Below are positions 46,583 to 55,168 of a stretch of 64,000 bases of DNA, piece by piece. The stretch is from contig JAVJQK010000122.1 of the NCBI GenBank assembly GCA_040218145.1, forward strand, positions 186,001 through 250,000, in the 5' to 3' direction. This DNA comes from Sandaracinaceae bacterium (GTDB lineage: Bacteria > Myxococcota_A > Polyangia > Polyangiales > Sandaracinaceae). A program made the position numbers and the translations under genes. The notes under the pieces are model-generated. The model worked only from the letters and a program-made list of their open reading frames with translations, made no database searches and was not told the DNA's origin. How positions within the stretch are numbered: position 1 is the stretch's first letter; every line of letters begins with the position of its first letter.

Positions 46583-47335
46583 ATGAGCGGCCACAACAAA
46601 TGGTCCACGATCAAGCACCGCAAGGGTCGCCAGGACGCCAAGCGGAGCCGGGTCTGGACGCGCATCATCAAGGAGATCACCGTCGCGGCGCGCCTCGGCG
46701 GCGGTGACGTGGACGGCAACCCTCGCCTGCGACGCGCCGTCGACGAGGCGAAGGCCGTCAACATGCCCAACGACAACATCGACCGCGCCATCAAGAAGGG
46801 CACGGGCGAGCTCGAGGGCGTGGAGTACGAGGAGCTGCTCTACGAAGGCGTGGGACCGAACGGCGCGCTGGTGATGGTCGAGATCGTGACCGACAACCGC
46901 AACCGCGCGGCGGCGGAGATCCGGAAGATCTTCGACATGCACGGCGGACAGCTCGCGGGGGCCAACGCCGCGGGCTGGGCCTTCGACCAGAAAGGCATCT
47001 TGCGGCTCGATCGGAGCGCGGCCACGGAGGCCAAGCTCTTCGAGGTGGCCGTCGGCGCGGGCGCCGAGGACCTGGTGGCCGAAGACGAGCGCTGGGTGAT
47101 CACCACCGCGCGCGAGGATCTGGACACGATCTCGAGCGCGCTCGAGGCGGCGGAGGTCCCCGTGAGCGAGGCCGGGCTCGAGCAGATCCCGAAGACCCCG
47201 AAGGTCTTCGGCGGCGATGACGGTGAGAAGATGCTGCAGCTCCTGGACGCGCTCGACGAGCACGACGACGTGCAGAACGTCTTCAGCGACTTCGAGCCCG
47301 ACGAGGCGCTGCTCGCGCAGCTCGACGCCGACTGA
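46583..47335 (+). CDS. yebC: YebC/PmpR-family protein (250 aa)
   Basis: Starts MSGHNKWSTIKHRKGRQDAKR, the YebC signature, then three-domain sequence of normal length (VNMPNDNIDRAIKKGTGE near 56, RNRAAAEIRKIFDMHGG near 107). YebC proteins are described as transcription regulators and, more recently, as factors helping ribosomes through proline-rich stretches. It overlaps ruvC by one base (TGATG), the conserved yebC-ruvC arrangement. A TTGACG sequence at about 46552 and TACGTT 18 bases further may be its promoter. Confidence 0.95.
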   Translation: MSGHNKWSTIKHRKGRQDAKRSRVWTRIIKEITVAARLGGGDVDGNPRLRRAVDEAKAVNMPNDNIDRAIKKGTGELEGVEYEELLYEGVGPNGALVMVEIVTDNRNRAAAEIRKIFDMHGGQLAGANAAGWAFDQKGILRLDRSAATEAKLFEVAVGAGAEDLVAEDERWVITTAREDLDTISSALEAAEVPVSEAGLEQIPKTPKVFGGDDGEKMLQLLDALDEHDDVQNVFSDFEPDEALLAQLDAD

Positions 47336-47820
47336 TGCGCGTCCTCGGTGTCGACCCCGGGACCCGCGTCACCGGCTGGGGCGTCGCGGAGCGGCGGCGC
47401 GGCAAGCTCGTCGGCGTCGCGGCCGGCGTGGTGCGCCCGAAGGCGAAGTCACCGCTCGCGGATCGTCTCGAGGTCATCTACGACGGCCTCGAGGCGCTGA
47501 TCGAGGAGCACCGCCCGCACGCGCTCGCGGTCGAGGACGTCTTCTACGCGAAGTACCCCAACGCGGCGATCAAGCTCGGCCACGTGCGCGGCGCGGTGCT
47601 GCTGCTCGCGGCCAAGCGGGGCCTTCACCTCGCGGAGTATCCGCCCGCGCTGGTGAAGCGAACCGTCGCGGGCCGAGGCGCGGCGGAGAAGGAGCAGGTG
47701 GCCCGGGTGGTGGCGGCGATGCTCGGCTTCCACGAGAAGCTGGCCGTCGACGCGACGGACGCCCTGGCGGTCGCGATCACGCATCTGCAGGCGAGCGCGG
47801 GCCGTCAGTCCGTGCCCTGA
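47335..47820 (+). CDS. ruvC: Holliday junction endonuclease RuvC (161 aa)
   Basis: Resolves Holliday junctions with RuvAB. Catalytic acids match E. coli RuvC: D7 in VLGVDPGTRVTGWG, E66 in ALAVEDVFYAK, and the pair D139/D142 in AVDATDALAVAITH. Length is slightly below E. coli's 173. It overlaps yebC by one base. The next plus-strand gene is not ruvA: ruvA begins only at 63923. The stop overlaps the convergent kinase-receiver gene by 16 bases. Confidence 0.95.
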   Translation: MRVLGVDPGTRVTGWGVAERRRGKLVGVAAGVVRPKAKSPLADRLEVIYDGLEALIEEHRPHALAVEDVFYAKYPNAAIKLGHVRGAVLLLAAKRGLHLAEYPPALVKRTVAGRGAAEKEQVARVVAAMLGFHEKLAVDATDALAVAITHLQASAGRQSVP

Positions 47821-49121
47821 TCGAGCGTGCGGCGCACGAGCGCGATCAGGCTCACCGGGTCGATGGGCTTGACGAGGAAGCCGTCCGCGCCGAGCCCCTG
47901 GAGCAGGCGCCAGTCCGGCGCGCCGCCCGTGGCCGTCATCACGAGGATGGGCATCTTCTCGAGGTGGGGCGTCGCGCGAAACGCGGCGGTCAGCTCGACG
48001 CCGTTGAGCCCGGGCATGTCGAGGTCCACGAGGGCGAGCGACGCGGGGTTGTGCTCCGCCTCCTCGAGCGCCGCGTCTCCGTCTTCACACAGCGCGAGGT
48101 CCGCCTCGGGGAACGCGTAGCGCAGCGTCTCCGCCACGAGCTCCCGGAAGTCGTCGTCGTCGTCGGCGATCAGGAAGCGCCGCTTGGGAGCCTTCCCGCT
48201 CGCGGTCTCTCGCGCCGCGAGCAGCGCGTTCCGGAACGCCGCGGCGCCCTGGACGCGATCCCGCGGCTCCTTCGCGAGCGCCGAGAGGATCACGTCGTCG
48301 AAGGCCTCCGGGAGATCCGGACGCAGATCGCTCGGGATGGGCGGCAGCTCGTCCACGTGGGCGAGCATCATGTCGGTCGGGTTGGCGTGCTCGAAGGGGA
48401 GGCGGTTGGTGAAGAGCTCGAAGGCGAGCACGCCCAGCGAGTAGACGTCGACCTGCGACTCCAGCTCGGCCGGCAGCGGCGTACCGAGCACGACCTCCGG
48501 CGCCATGTAGGCCGGCGTGCCGCTGACCGTGTCCTTGTCCTCGTGCCGCAGCGGCCGGTCGAGGACCTTGGCGAGGCCCAGGTCGGTCACGCAGACGCGG
48601 AACGCGGGCCCGATCAACACGTTCGTGGGCTTGAGGTCGCGGTGCACCGCGCCGGCCTCGTGCACGGCGGCGACGCCGCGGCAGATCTGGTCGAGGATCC
48701 CGATGACCTCGTCCACCGAGAGGTAGGGATGGGCGTGCAGCCGCATCCAGTCGTCGACGGTCGTGCCGGGCACGTACTCCATCACGAAGTACGGCGCGCC
48801 CAGGTACTCCCCGTACGCGTAGATCTCGACGACGTTGACGTGATGCACGCGCGCCATCGTCCGGGCCTCGCGCAGGAAGCGCTCGTGCGCCTCCCGGCTG
48901 CGGACCAGCTCGGGCTGGATGAACTTGATGGCCACGTCGCGCTCGAGGCGCGTGTCACGCCCGAGGTAGACCATGCCCATCGCGCCCTCGCCGACGGACT
49001 TCTCCAGGCGGTATGCGTCGTCGAGCACCACCCCCTCGCGGATCCCGGGCGGGATCGAGGTGCGGCGTGGGGCCCCGAGGGTGGAAGACCGGGGAGTGGG
49101 GGGATCGTCGGATCCGCTCAT
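47805..49121 (-). CDS. Ser/Thr protein kinase fused to a receiver domain (438 aa)
   Basis: Eukaryote-like kinase at about 25-300: Gly loop GEGAMGMVYLG, VAIKF (Lys), catalytic loop HRDLKPTNVL, DLG in place of DFG, TVSGTPAYMAPEV, and a normal C-lobe. Residues about 313-438 are a receiver with DDDDDF near 319, LVDLDMPG (phosphorylatable Asp) near 367, TATGG and VKPID. No transmembrane segment. The start is 18 bases from the divergent Hpt-receiver gene. The pairing joins Ser/Thr and His-Asp signalling, but who phosphorylates whom is unknown. Confidence 0.88.
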   Translation of the reverse strand: MSGSDDPPTPRSSTLGAPRRTSIPPGIREGVVLDDAYRLEKSVGEGAMGMVYLGRDTRLERDVAIKFIQPELVRSREAHERFLREARTMARVHHVNVVEIYAYGEYLGAPYFVMEYVPGTTVDDWMRLHAHPYLSVDEVIGILDQICRGVAAVHEAGAVHRDLKPTNVLIGPAFRVCVTDLGLAKVLDRPLRHEDKDTVSGTPAYMAPEVVLGTPLPAELESQVDVYSLGVLAFELFTNRLPFEHANPTDMMLAHVDELPPIPSDLRPDLPEAFDDVILSALAKEPRDRVQGAAAFRNALLAARETASGKAPKRRFLIADDDDDFRELVAETLRYAFPEADLALCEDGDAALEEAEHNPASLALVDLDMPGLNGVELTAAFRATPHLEKMPILVMTATGGAPDWRLLQGLGADGFLVKPIDPVSLIALVRRTLDQGTD

Positions 49122-49139
49122 TGGAGGCTTCGTGGCAGG

Positions 49140-49925
49140 GTGCCTGCGCCGTCCGAGGCGTGCAACAATCACGATGGGTTGAGCGGAGAACCGAAGCTGG
49201 GCGAGCTCGAGGCGAGGCTCGCGGCGCTGCACGCGCGAACGCGAGACGGCTTCGCGCAGCGCGCCGAAGGGCTGCGTGAGGCGGCCGACCGACTCGAGCG
49301 CGGGGACGACGACGCGCGCGACGAGATCCGTCGGCTCGCGCACAAGCTCCGCGGCGTCGCGGGGAGCGCGGGCCACGAAGGGCTCGGCGAGCGCGCCGGG
49401 CGGCTCGAGGGCGCGGTCGGAACGGGGGCGGCGGACTTCGCGATCGCGGAGGGCGCGCGCCGCCTCGCGAAGGCCGCGGATGTCGCGCGCGCCACGATCC
49501 CCCCGCCGCCCCAGACGTCGGCCGTGACGAGCCGCGACGCGGGCACGCAGACCCTGGCGTGGCGCGTGGTGGCGCTCGACGACGAGGCCTCGACGCGACG
49601 CCTGCTCCAGATCGCGCTGAAGCACGCGGGCTGCGACGCGCACGTCTTCGCCGATCCGGCCGAGGCGATGCGCGCCGTCTCCGAGCGCCCCCCGGACCTC
49701 GTGATCGTCGACGCGATGATGCCCGACGTCGACGGGCTGACGTTCTACCGCGGCGTGCGCGCTCGCGGGGAACGCACCCCCGTGGTCATCCTCTCGGCCG
49801 CGAGCCACGAAGAGCTGGGCTGGCAGCTGCCGGACGACCCGCGCCTGACGTGGATGCGCAAGCCGTTCAGACCGGGCGCGCTGCTCGAGGACCTGCGCGC
49901 CTTCGTCGCAGCCACCACAGCGTGA
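49140..49925 (+). CDS. Hpt-receiver two-component protein (261 aa)
   Basis: Start uncertain: GTG 49140 (GGAGG 12 bases upstream) or TTG 49179. After an amphipathic helix comes a histidine-phosphotransfer domain, with RRLAHKLRGVAGSAG carrying the candidate phosphorylated His. A receiver domain at about 145-261 has LDDEAS, the phosphorylation site VDAMMPDVDG, LSAAS and RKPF. There is no kinase or DNA-binding part, so it could act as a phosphorelay shuttle. It is divergent from the kinase-receiver gene. The last 59 bases overlap the convergent protease gene. Confidence 0.75.
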   Translation: MPAPSEACNNHDGLSGEPKLGELEARLAALHARTRDGFAQRAEGLREAADRLERGDDDARDEIRRLAHKLRGVAGSAGHEGLGERAGRLEGAVGTGAADFAIAEGARRLAKAADVARATIPPPPQTSAVTSRDAGTQTLAWRVVALDDEASTRRLLQIALKHAGCDAHVFADPAEAMRAVSERPPDLVIVDAMMPDVDGLTFYRGVRARGERTPVVILSAASHEELGWQLPDDPRLTWMRKPFRPGALLEDLRAFVAATTA

Positions 49926-50670
49926 GCGCGAGCCAACCCGCCGTCGCGGGAACCGAAGGGCGTCCCCGGATCGTCGCGGCGCAGCCCGTGAGCGGAGGCG
50001 AGCGCACGTAGGGCGCGCCCGGGCTCGCGAGGCCCGCCGGGTACGTGAAGCAGAGACCCGCCGCGTCGTCCTCGCTCAGCGACCGCTTCTCCAGATCGCC
50101 GGGATCGCTCTGCCCGTACATCGTCGCCTCCGGGTCGGAGACGTGACCCAGCCCCAGCAGGTGGCCGAGCTCGTGCGTGAGCGTGTTCTCCGCGTCCGTC
50201 AGCGCCCCCGCGTCGGCGACCGTCCAGGTGTGGCTGACGCCATTCAGGTCGATGTCGGCGTCGAGGATCTGCCCGGTCGAGCGGCGGAAGACCAGCGTCG
50301 TCAGCGCGAGCGTGGCGGGCGAGATGTCGTCGGGCCAGGAGCGCTCCCGCCAGATGATGCGGTTCTCTCCGTCGTAGCCCTCGGCGCCGATCAGGTTCGT
50401 CGCGAACCCGGTGGGGTATCCGTCGTCGACCATGCGGAAGTCGCTGCAGACGTCGCCGGCGCGGTTCCAGGTCGCGACCGAGCGCGCGACGGCGCCGCCG
50501 ACCGCCTCGGGACCGAGATCGTCGCAGCTGTCATACGCGGTCCGCAGGTGCACGACGCGCGCATCCCAGAAGAGCGGGCGCTCCGGCTCGCCGATCACGG
50601 TCGAGCGCTCGAACGCGCGCGCCCCGGACGCGGTGAGCCACACGATCGAGATCACGACGAGAGCGCGCAT
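49867..50670 (-). CDS. Matrixin-like zinc metalloprotease (267 aa)
   Basis: ATG at 50670 gives a signal peptide (MRALVVISIVWLTASGARA). The zinc site HELGHLLGLGH (HExxHxxGxxH) near 165 and a Met-turn segment (ATMYGQSDPG) after it mark an M10A/metzincin-type peptidase. The C terminus has a hydrophobic stretch (PATAGWLALTLWWL) and an Arg cluster, a possible surface-sorting tail. It was probably exported; the substrate is unknown. The stop overlaps the Hpt-receiver gene by 59 bases. Confidence 0.85.
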   Translation of the reverse strand: MRALVVISIVWLTASGARAFERSTVIGEPERPLFWDARVVHLRTAYDSCDDLGPEAVGGAVARSVATWNRAGDVCSDFRMVDDGYPTGFATNLIGAEGYDGENRIIWRERSWPDDISPATLALTTLVFRRSTGQILDADIDLNGVSHTWTVADAGALTDAENTLTHELGHLLGLGHVSDPEATMYGQSDPGDLEKRSLSEDDAAGLCFTYPAGLASPGAPYVRSPPLTGCAATIRGRPSVPATAGWLALTLWWLRRRRAGPRAARPV

Positions 50671-50893
50671 CTGCCGGGATGATAGCGCGGAAGCCCCACG
50701 AGGCCGGAGACGCTTCGTCGCGTCGACGCCCACAACTCTGATTGCGCACCCCCGCGACGCCACTGGGACACGTCAACTCCGCTACCGGTGGTACACATGG
50801 CCCGCGGCGGCGCCCCCCGAGGTGTCGTCGAGCGAAGCCCGATTCGACGGATGAATCGCGTGTGAGTCGTTCTTCCGGAGGGCGATCACTCTT

Positions 50894-52894
50894 ATGGACG
50901 CGAGGACGAGAGGTGATAGTCTCCGCCCGATGGTCCGCGCGCGGATCGGGGCTTCCCCCGCGAACCCAACCCCGACGCACGGGGAGACGCGAGAGACGTC
51001 GGGATGGGCCATGCTCATGTCCCCGGTCTGTCGCTGGGTGGACGAGCACATCGCGCCCCTCTTCTCGGCGTCGTCCCTGAAGGACGGCGCGGCGGTCGCG
51101 TGGATCGCCCTCGCGCTCGGTGGCTGCGGGGACGCACACCGCGTCGAGGTGGAGGGCACCGTGCGTGACGGACGGACGGGTGCGCCAGTCGCGCACGCGA
51201 CCGTGTCCACCGATGACGGACGCCACGCGGAGACAGATGAGGAGGGCGTCTTCGTCCTCGAGCTCGACGAGGGTGAAGCCACCCTCACCGCGGAGGCCCC
51301 CGGTCGATGCCCCCGAACCGAGCGGGTCGACGTGCGACCGGGGATGGCGCCGCTGCGCCTCGTCGTGTTCGACGCGCTCGAGGTCGACGCGCCCTCGCAC
51401 GTCGGGTTCGATGAGTCGATCACGCTCGAGGCACGCGCGCGATGTGACGCGGGCGCGATCACCTGGACGCAGACCGGTGGGCCCAGGCTCGGGGACCGCA
51501 TGCGAGCCGAAGACGGGCGGCTCCACGTCCGGACGCACGCGCGGCGATCGCTTCGAGACGAGCGCGACGACACGCGGGCGGACTACCGCTTCGAGGCGCG
51601 CGCCGCGCTCCGGCCCACGAGGAGCCCGGGGGCGCGACGCGGCGTGACTCGCGTGGCCGCGCGCCGGGTCCGCGTGACCGCGAGCTCCGCGCGCGCGGAC
51701 GGCGGCCGTGGACGGACCGATCCTCGCGTCGACTACGAGCGCTTCACGGCCTCATCGATCGAGCCCTTCGCGGACCCGTCAACCTACCTTCCCCAAGCCC
51801 GAGCGGCATATGCGGCCGACGCGTCGACGCCTGTCGGATCACCCACAGACCCGAGCCTCGTCGTAGACGATCGCTGTTCGAGTTGTCACGCGGTGACACC
51901 TTCTCTCCTGCTGGAGGAGTGGCTCGGCGCGCCGATGAGTCGAACCACGATCGAGCGCGACGAGCGCGATCCGGCGCAGCGCGCCGAGTGCGCTGGATGC
52001 CATGTGCCCGGAGTCAGCAGCTTCGAGCCGAGCGCCTCTCGGACCTCGGAGACCTTGCGTTGCGACATGTGTCACGGCCTCGATCACACCGCTCCCGAAA
52101 CGCAGCGAGGGTTCCAGCAACACGGCCTCGACGCACATCCCCTCCCTCTCTACGATGCGACAGTTCTGATTGCAGACGCTCCGACACGGCACCTGGGGAG
52201 CGGCGCGGTCTGCGCGAGCTGCCATCGGAGCGGCGTGGCGAACGCGGAGGCCTCCGACAGGGCTCCTCACGCGCCGCAGAGCGATCTTCTGGTCGGTCGC
52301 GGAGCGCGCGGCATAGCTCCACTCGATGACGGCGCGCACCGACACATCGCGGACAGCTGCGCGCGTTGTCACATGACGCGCCCCGACGCGGCCGATGCCT
52401 CCTACGGTCGGACGGGTGGACACTCGTTCGCGGTCCGCGCGCCGGGATCGGCGTCCATCTCCATGGCGGCGTGCGCTCCATGTCACGGAGACGAGGCGCC
52501 CGAGCGAATCGGCGCGCGTGACTGGAACGGCGACGGCGAGGAGGGCACCGTCCTCGAGGAGCACGACGCGGCGATCGCCCGACTGGAGCGTCAATTCAGC
52601 TCGCGAGTATCTGCGGAGACCATTCGCGATCTCTGCGGACGCGTCGCCGTGGACGTCTCCGAGCGAGATGCGCGGCTGCACCTCGTGGACGCCGAGGGCG
52701 CGCTGCTCGGCGACTGCGACGATGATGGCGAGTTCGTCGGCGAGACAGCGGTCACGGTCGACGCGCTCCCGGGCTGGCTCCGAGACGTCGCGTGGGACCT
52801 CTCGCTCTTGCGCGCCGACGGATCGCGCGGCCTGCACAACCCCCGCTACACCTTCCGCGTCCTCCGCGCGGCGCGGGCTCGCCTGACCGAATAG
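50894..52894 (+). CDS. Six-haem cytochrome c with N-terminal carboxypeptidase-regulatory-like domain (about 666 aa)
   Basis: Six CxxCH motifs are present after about residue 330: CSSCH, CAGCH, CDMCH, CASCH, CARCH and CAPCH. Spacing resembles multihaem proteins of respiration or nitrite/sulfite-type chemistry. Before them, VEVEGTVRDGRTGAPVAHATVS is a carboxypeptidase-regulatory/Ig-like domain. A hydrophobic stretch ending LALGGC looks like a lipobox but lies about 75 residues from the first ATG, so the start is uncertain; ATGs at 51011 or 51017 are alternatives. Periplasmic or surface electron transfer is likely. Neighbours give no partner. Confidence 0.75.
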   Translation: MDARTRGDSLRPMVRARIGASPANPTPTHGETRETSGWAMLMSPVCRWVDEHIAPLFSASSLKDGAAVAWIALALGGCGDAHRVEVEGTVRDGRTGAPVAHATVSTDDGRHAETDEEGVFVLELDEGEATLTAEAPGRCPRTERVDVRPGMAPLRLVVFDALEVDAPSHVGFDESITLEARARCDAGAITWTQTGGPRLGDRMRAEDGRLHVRTHARRSLRDERDDTRADYRFEARAALRPTRSPGARRGVTRVAARRVRVTASSARADGGRGRTDPRVDYERFTASSIEPFADPSTYLPQARAAYAADASTPVGSPTDPSLVVDDRCSSCHAVTPSLLLEEWLGAPMSRTTIERDERDPAQRAECAGCHVPGVSSFEPSASRTSETLRCDMCHGLDHTAPETQRGFQQHGLDAHPLPLYDATVLIADAPTRHLGSGAVCASCHRSGVANAEASDRAPHAPQSDLLVGRGARGIAPLDDGAHRHIADSCARCHMTRPDAADASYGRTGGHSFAVRAPGSASISMAACAPCHGDEAPERIGARDWNGDGEEGTVLEEHDAAIARLERQFSSRVSAETIRDLCGRVAVDVSERDARLHLVDAEGALLGDCDDDGEFVGETAVTVDALPGWLRDVAWDLSLLRADGSRGLHNPRYTFRVLRAARARLTE

Positions 52895-52922
52895 CGAGGA
52901 ACACGAGCCCCGCGCGCGACGT

Positions 52923-53351
52923 ATGCTCGTGGCGATGCCGGTGATCTGGATCCTCGTCGGCGGCCTGGTCGCCGCGCTCGTGCTGGTCGCGCTCTCGCGC
53001 GCCAACGAGATCTTCTGCGTGTCGATACGCAACGGCCGAAGCCTGGTCGTGCGCGGCCACGTCCCACCGTCGGTGATGCGAGAGATCGCGGAGATCGCGC
53101 GCCGCGCCAAGCTGCAGCGAGCGACCGTCAAGGCCGTCAAGCAGGGCGGTCGTCCGCGCCTCGTCACCTCCGGCGTCGACGAGGGGACGACCCAGCGCCT
53201 CCGCAACGCGGTGGGCGCGCAGGGCTTCGGTCAGCTCAAGGCGAGCCAACAGGTCGCTGGCGCTGGCGCCGGCCGAAGCGGCCTGGGCCGAAATCTGGGT
53301 CAGTGGCTGGGCATCGCCTGGCTCGCCTGGCTGCTCGGCGGCCGCGACTGA
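52923..53351 (+). CDS. DUF3634-like membrane-anchored protein (142 aa)
   Basis: A membrane helix (VIWILVGGLVAALVLVAL) is followed by ANEIFCVSIRNGRSLVVRGHVPPSVMREIAEI, the hallmark of DUF3634. A second part contains RLRNAVGAQGFGQLKAS, then a Gly-rich C-terminal tail with a helix (GIAWLAWLLGGRD). The function of this family is unknown. The stop overlaps the convergent Cys-repeat gene by 52 bases. Confidence 0.7.
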   Translation: MLVAMPVIWILVGGLVAALVLVALSRANEIFCVSIRNGRSLVVRGHVPPSVMREIAEIARRAKLQRATVKAVKQGGRPRLVTSGVDEGTTQRLRNAVGAQGFGQLKASQQVAGAGAGRSGLGRNLGQWLGIAWLAWLLGGRD

Positions 53352-53773
53352 CCGAGCGCGCCGCAGTCGTGGCGGCAGAACGCCTGGAGGCTCGGATCGC
53401 GGACAGAGTCGCAGCGCCCCTCACAGAGCGCCACGAAGTCCGGATCGTGGGCGAGCTGACATTGCCCGAGGCAGAGCGCGCGCAGGTCGACGTGCTGCAC
53501 CGCGCCGCAGTCCCCTCCGCACATCGCGCGCGTGTCCGGGTCGCGAACCCGCTCACAACGTCCACGGCAGAAGGCGCGCAGATCGGGGTCGCGCACTGCG
53601 CCGCAGTCGTGCCGACACAGCGCGCGCTGATCCGCGCTCGACGCCTCCCGCACGTGCGCCACCGCGGCCACCAGCGTCAGCTCGTCCACCCACGCCGACG
53701 ACGTCGTCGCGATCAGACCGCACCCGAGCACGGCCGCGAGCCGAAGCCACCGTTCCACGGCGGAGAGGTACAC
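53300..53773 (-). CDS. 16-residue CxxxC-repeat secreted protein (157 aa)
   Basis: GTG at 53773 begins a signal-like segment (ERWLRLAAVLGCGLIATTSSA); GTG at 53758 is an alternative start. The mature part has five complete and one partial 16-residue repeats of the form A-L-C-x3-C-x2-V-x-DPDLR, for example ALCRHDCGAVRDPDLR and AFCRGRCERVRDPDTR. All units keep both cysteines. Such a regular array suggests a superhelical or disulfide-stapled solenoid. It overlaps the DUF3634-like gene tail-to-tail. No family recognised. Confidence 0.6.
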   Translation of the reverse strand: MYLSAVERWLRLAAVLGCGLIATTSSAWVDELTLVAAVAHVREASSADQRALCRHDCGAVRDPDLRAFCRGRCERVRDPDTRAMCGGDCGAVQHVDLRALCLGQCQLAHDPDFVALCEGRCDSVRDPSLQAFCRHDCGALGQSRPPSSQASQAMPSH

Positions 53774-53803
53774 CCCCCCTCAGAAGTGCCAGTCAGGCTC
53801 GCT

Positions 53804-54643
53804 TCAAGGCAGGATCGACTTCGCGCGTAGGTAGCCCTGGTCGACCATCGCGGCCATCTGGGCGGGGTCGAACTCGAGCGGGTCGGGCGCGAGCGAGGAC
53901 GCGGGGCGGAAGGCGGTCAGGTCGACGCCGCGCTCCTGCATGAGGGCGAGGGTGTCGTCGACCTGCTGGGTGGCCATCAGGAGGATGGCGCGGCGGAGCG
54001 TGTAGTTGAGCACGTCGGTGCCCGGCTCGTTCGGGAAGCGGCGCGTGATGGGGGGCCGGGCGCCCGGCGCGGCGAAGGCGGCGCACGCGTAGATCTTGGT
54101 GGCTCCCGCGTCGAGCGCGGCCTGCACGGGGAGCATCTGCATGATGCCGCCGTCGAGGTAGTCGTGCGCGCCGATCTGGATGGTCGGCATGAGCGCGGGC
54201 TGGCACGCCGAGGCGAGGACGAAGGTCTTGAGGCGCTCGAGCGAGTCGGCCTGCGTGCCGTACTCCACCGCGCCGGTCTGCATGTTGGTCGACGCGATGC
54301 GCAGCTGGACGCCGCGGTCGCGGATCTTCTGGAGGCGCCGCGGGGTGAAGTAGGTGTCGATGAGCTCGCGCAGCGGCTCGACGCTGTTGACGTAGCCGTG
54401 GAGGATCAGGCCCGCGTCGCCCACGAGCGATCGGTGCAGCACGTCGCGCGTCTGCACGTTCGTGTAGAGGTCGCTCAGGAGCCCCGCCTCACCCGTGGCC
54501 GCGAGCACGGCGGCGAGCGCGCCGGTCGAGGTCCCCGTGACCACGTCGGGGCGGATGCCCTTGTCGACCACGAGCCAGCGCAGGACGCCAACGCTGAAGG
54601 CGCCGAGAGAGCCGCCGCCGCCGAGCACGAATCCGTTGGTCAT
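53804..54643 (-). CDS. Patatin-like phospholipase (279 aa)
   Basis: ATG at 54643 follows GGAGGA. Motifs of the patatin fold: GGGGSLGAF near 9-17 (oxyanion hole), GTSTG near 42-46 (catalytic Ser), and YLDGGIMQ near 158-165 (Asp of the dyad). No signal peptide, so it is probably cytosolic or secreted by another route. Family members hydrolyse phospholipids or acylglycerols. It is coupled to the upstream lipoprotein gene (TGATG overlap). Confidence 0.9.
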   Translation of the reverse strand: MTNGFVLGGGGSLGAFSVGVLRWLVVDKGIRPDVVTGTSTGALAAVLAATGEAGLLSDLYTNVQTRDVLHRSLVGDAGLILHGYVNSVEPLRELIDTYFTPRRLQKIRDRGVQLRIASTNMQTGAVEYGTQADSLERLKTFVLASACQPALMPTIQIGAHDYLDGGIMQMLPVQAALDAGATKIYACAAFAAPGARPPITRRFPNEPGTDVLNYTLRRAILLMATQQVDDTLALMQERGVDLTAFRPASSLAPDPLEFDPAQMAAMVDQGYLRAKSILP

Positions 54644-55122
54644 CAGTGTCCTCCCTCGCTCAGCTCGCAGGACGCGCGGGCGAAGGCGCGGGTGACGCCA
54701 CGCGCGTCGCAGGTCTCCTCCGGCTGTCCGTCGCAGTCCCGGTCGGCCGGCGCGAAGTCGTCGTGCGCGCGGGTCAGCGCCGCGTCGAGCGATCCGTCGA
54801 TGTCGGTGAAGAGGGCCGGGTGATCGGGCGCGGGGAGCGCGACCAGGGCGGCGCGGAGCGGCGTCATCGCGCACTCGCTCGTGGGCGGGCTCGCGTCACA
54901 GGCCGCCTGGTAGGTGGCCACGAGGTCCGCGAAGCTCGCCTTCTCCGCCGCCGAGGCCTCACGCAGCTCGGCCCGCGCCGGGACGACGACCAGCGACGCG
55001 ATCGAGTCGGTGTAGCTCGGGTCGGGGTCCGGGAGCCCGGGCTCGGGGCAGCTCACCGAGGGCCCGCCGCAGCCGAACGAGATCAGGGCGAGGAGCGCGA
55101 GGCGTGTCAGGGTCCGATGCAC
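54643..55122 (-). CDS. Lipoprotein of unknown function (159 aa)
   Basis: ATG at 55122 gives MHRTLTRLALLALISFGC (C18), a lipoprotein signal. The mature part has a Pro-rich linker (PEPGLPDPDPSYTD), then helical sequence (SAAEKASFADLVATYQAA) and an acidic stretch with cysteines (DRDCDGQPEETCDARGV). Its stop overlaps the patatin start by one base (TGATG), so it is probably co-translated. No family recognised. Confidence 0.65.
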   Translation of the reverse strand: MHRTLTRLALLALISFGCGGPSVSCPEPGLPDPDPSYTDSIASLVVVPARAELREASAAEKASFADLVATYQAACDASPPTSECAMTPLRAALVALPAPDHPALFTDIDGSLDAALTRAHDDFAPADRDCDGQPEETCDARGVTRAFARASCELSEGGH

Positions 55123-55168
55123 GGGCTCGCCTTACCACGGATGCCGCGCTGCCAGAAGCGAAGGGCGC

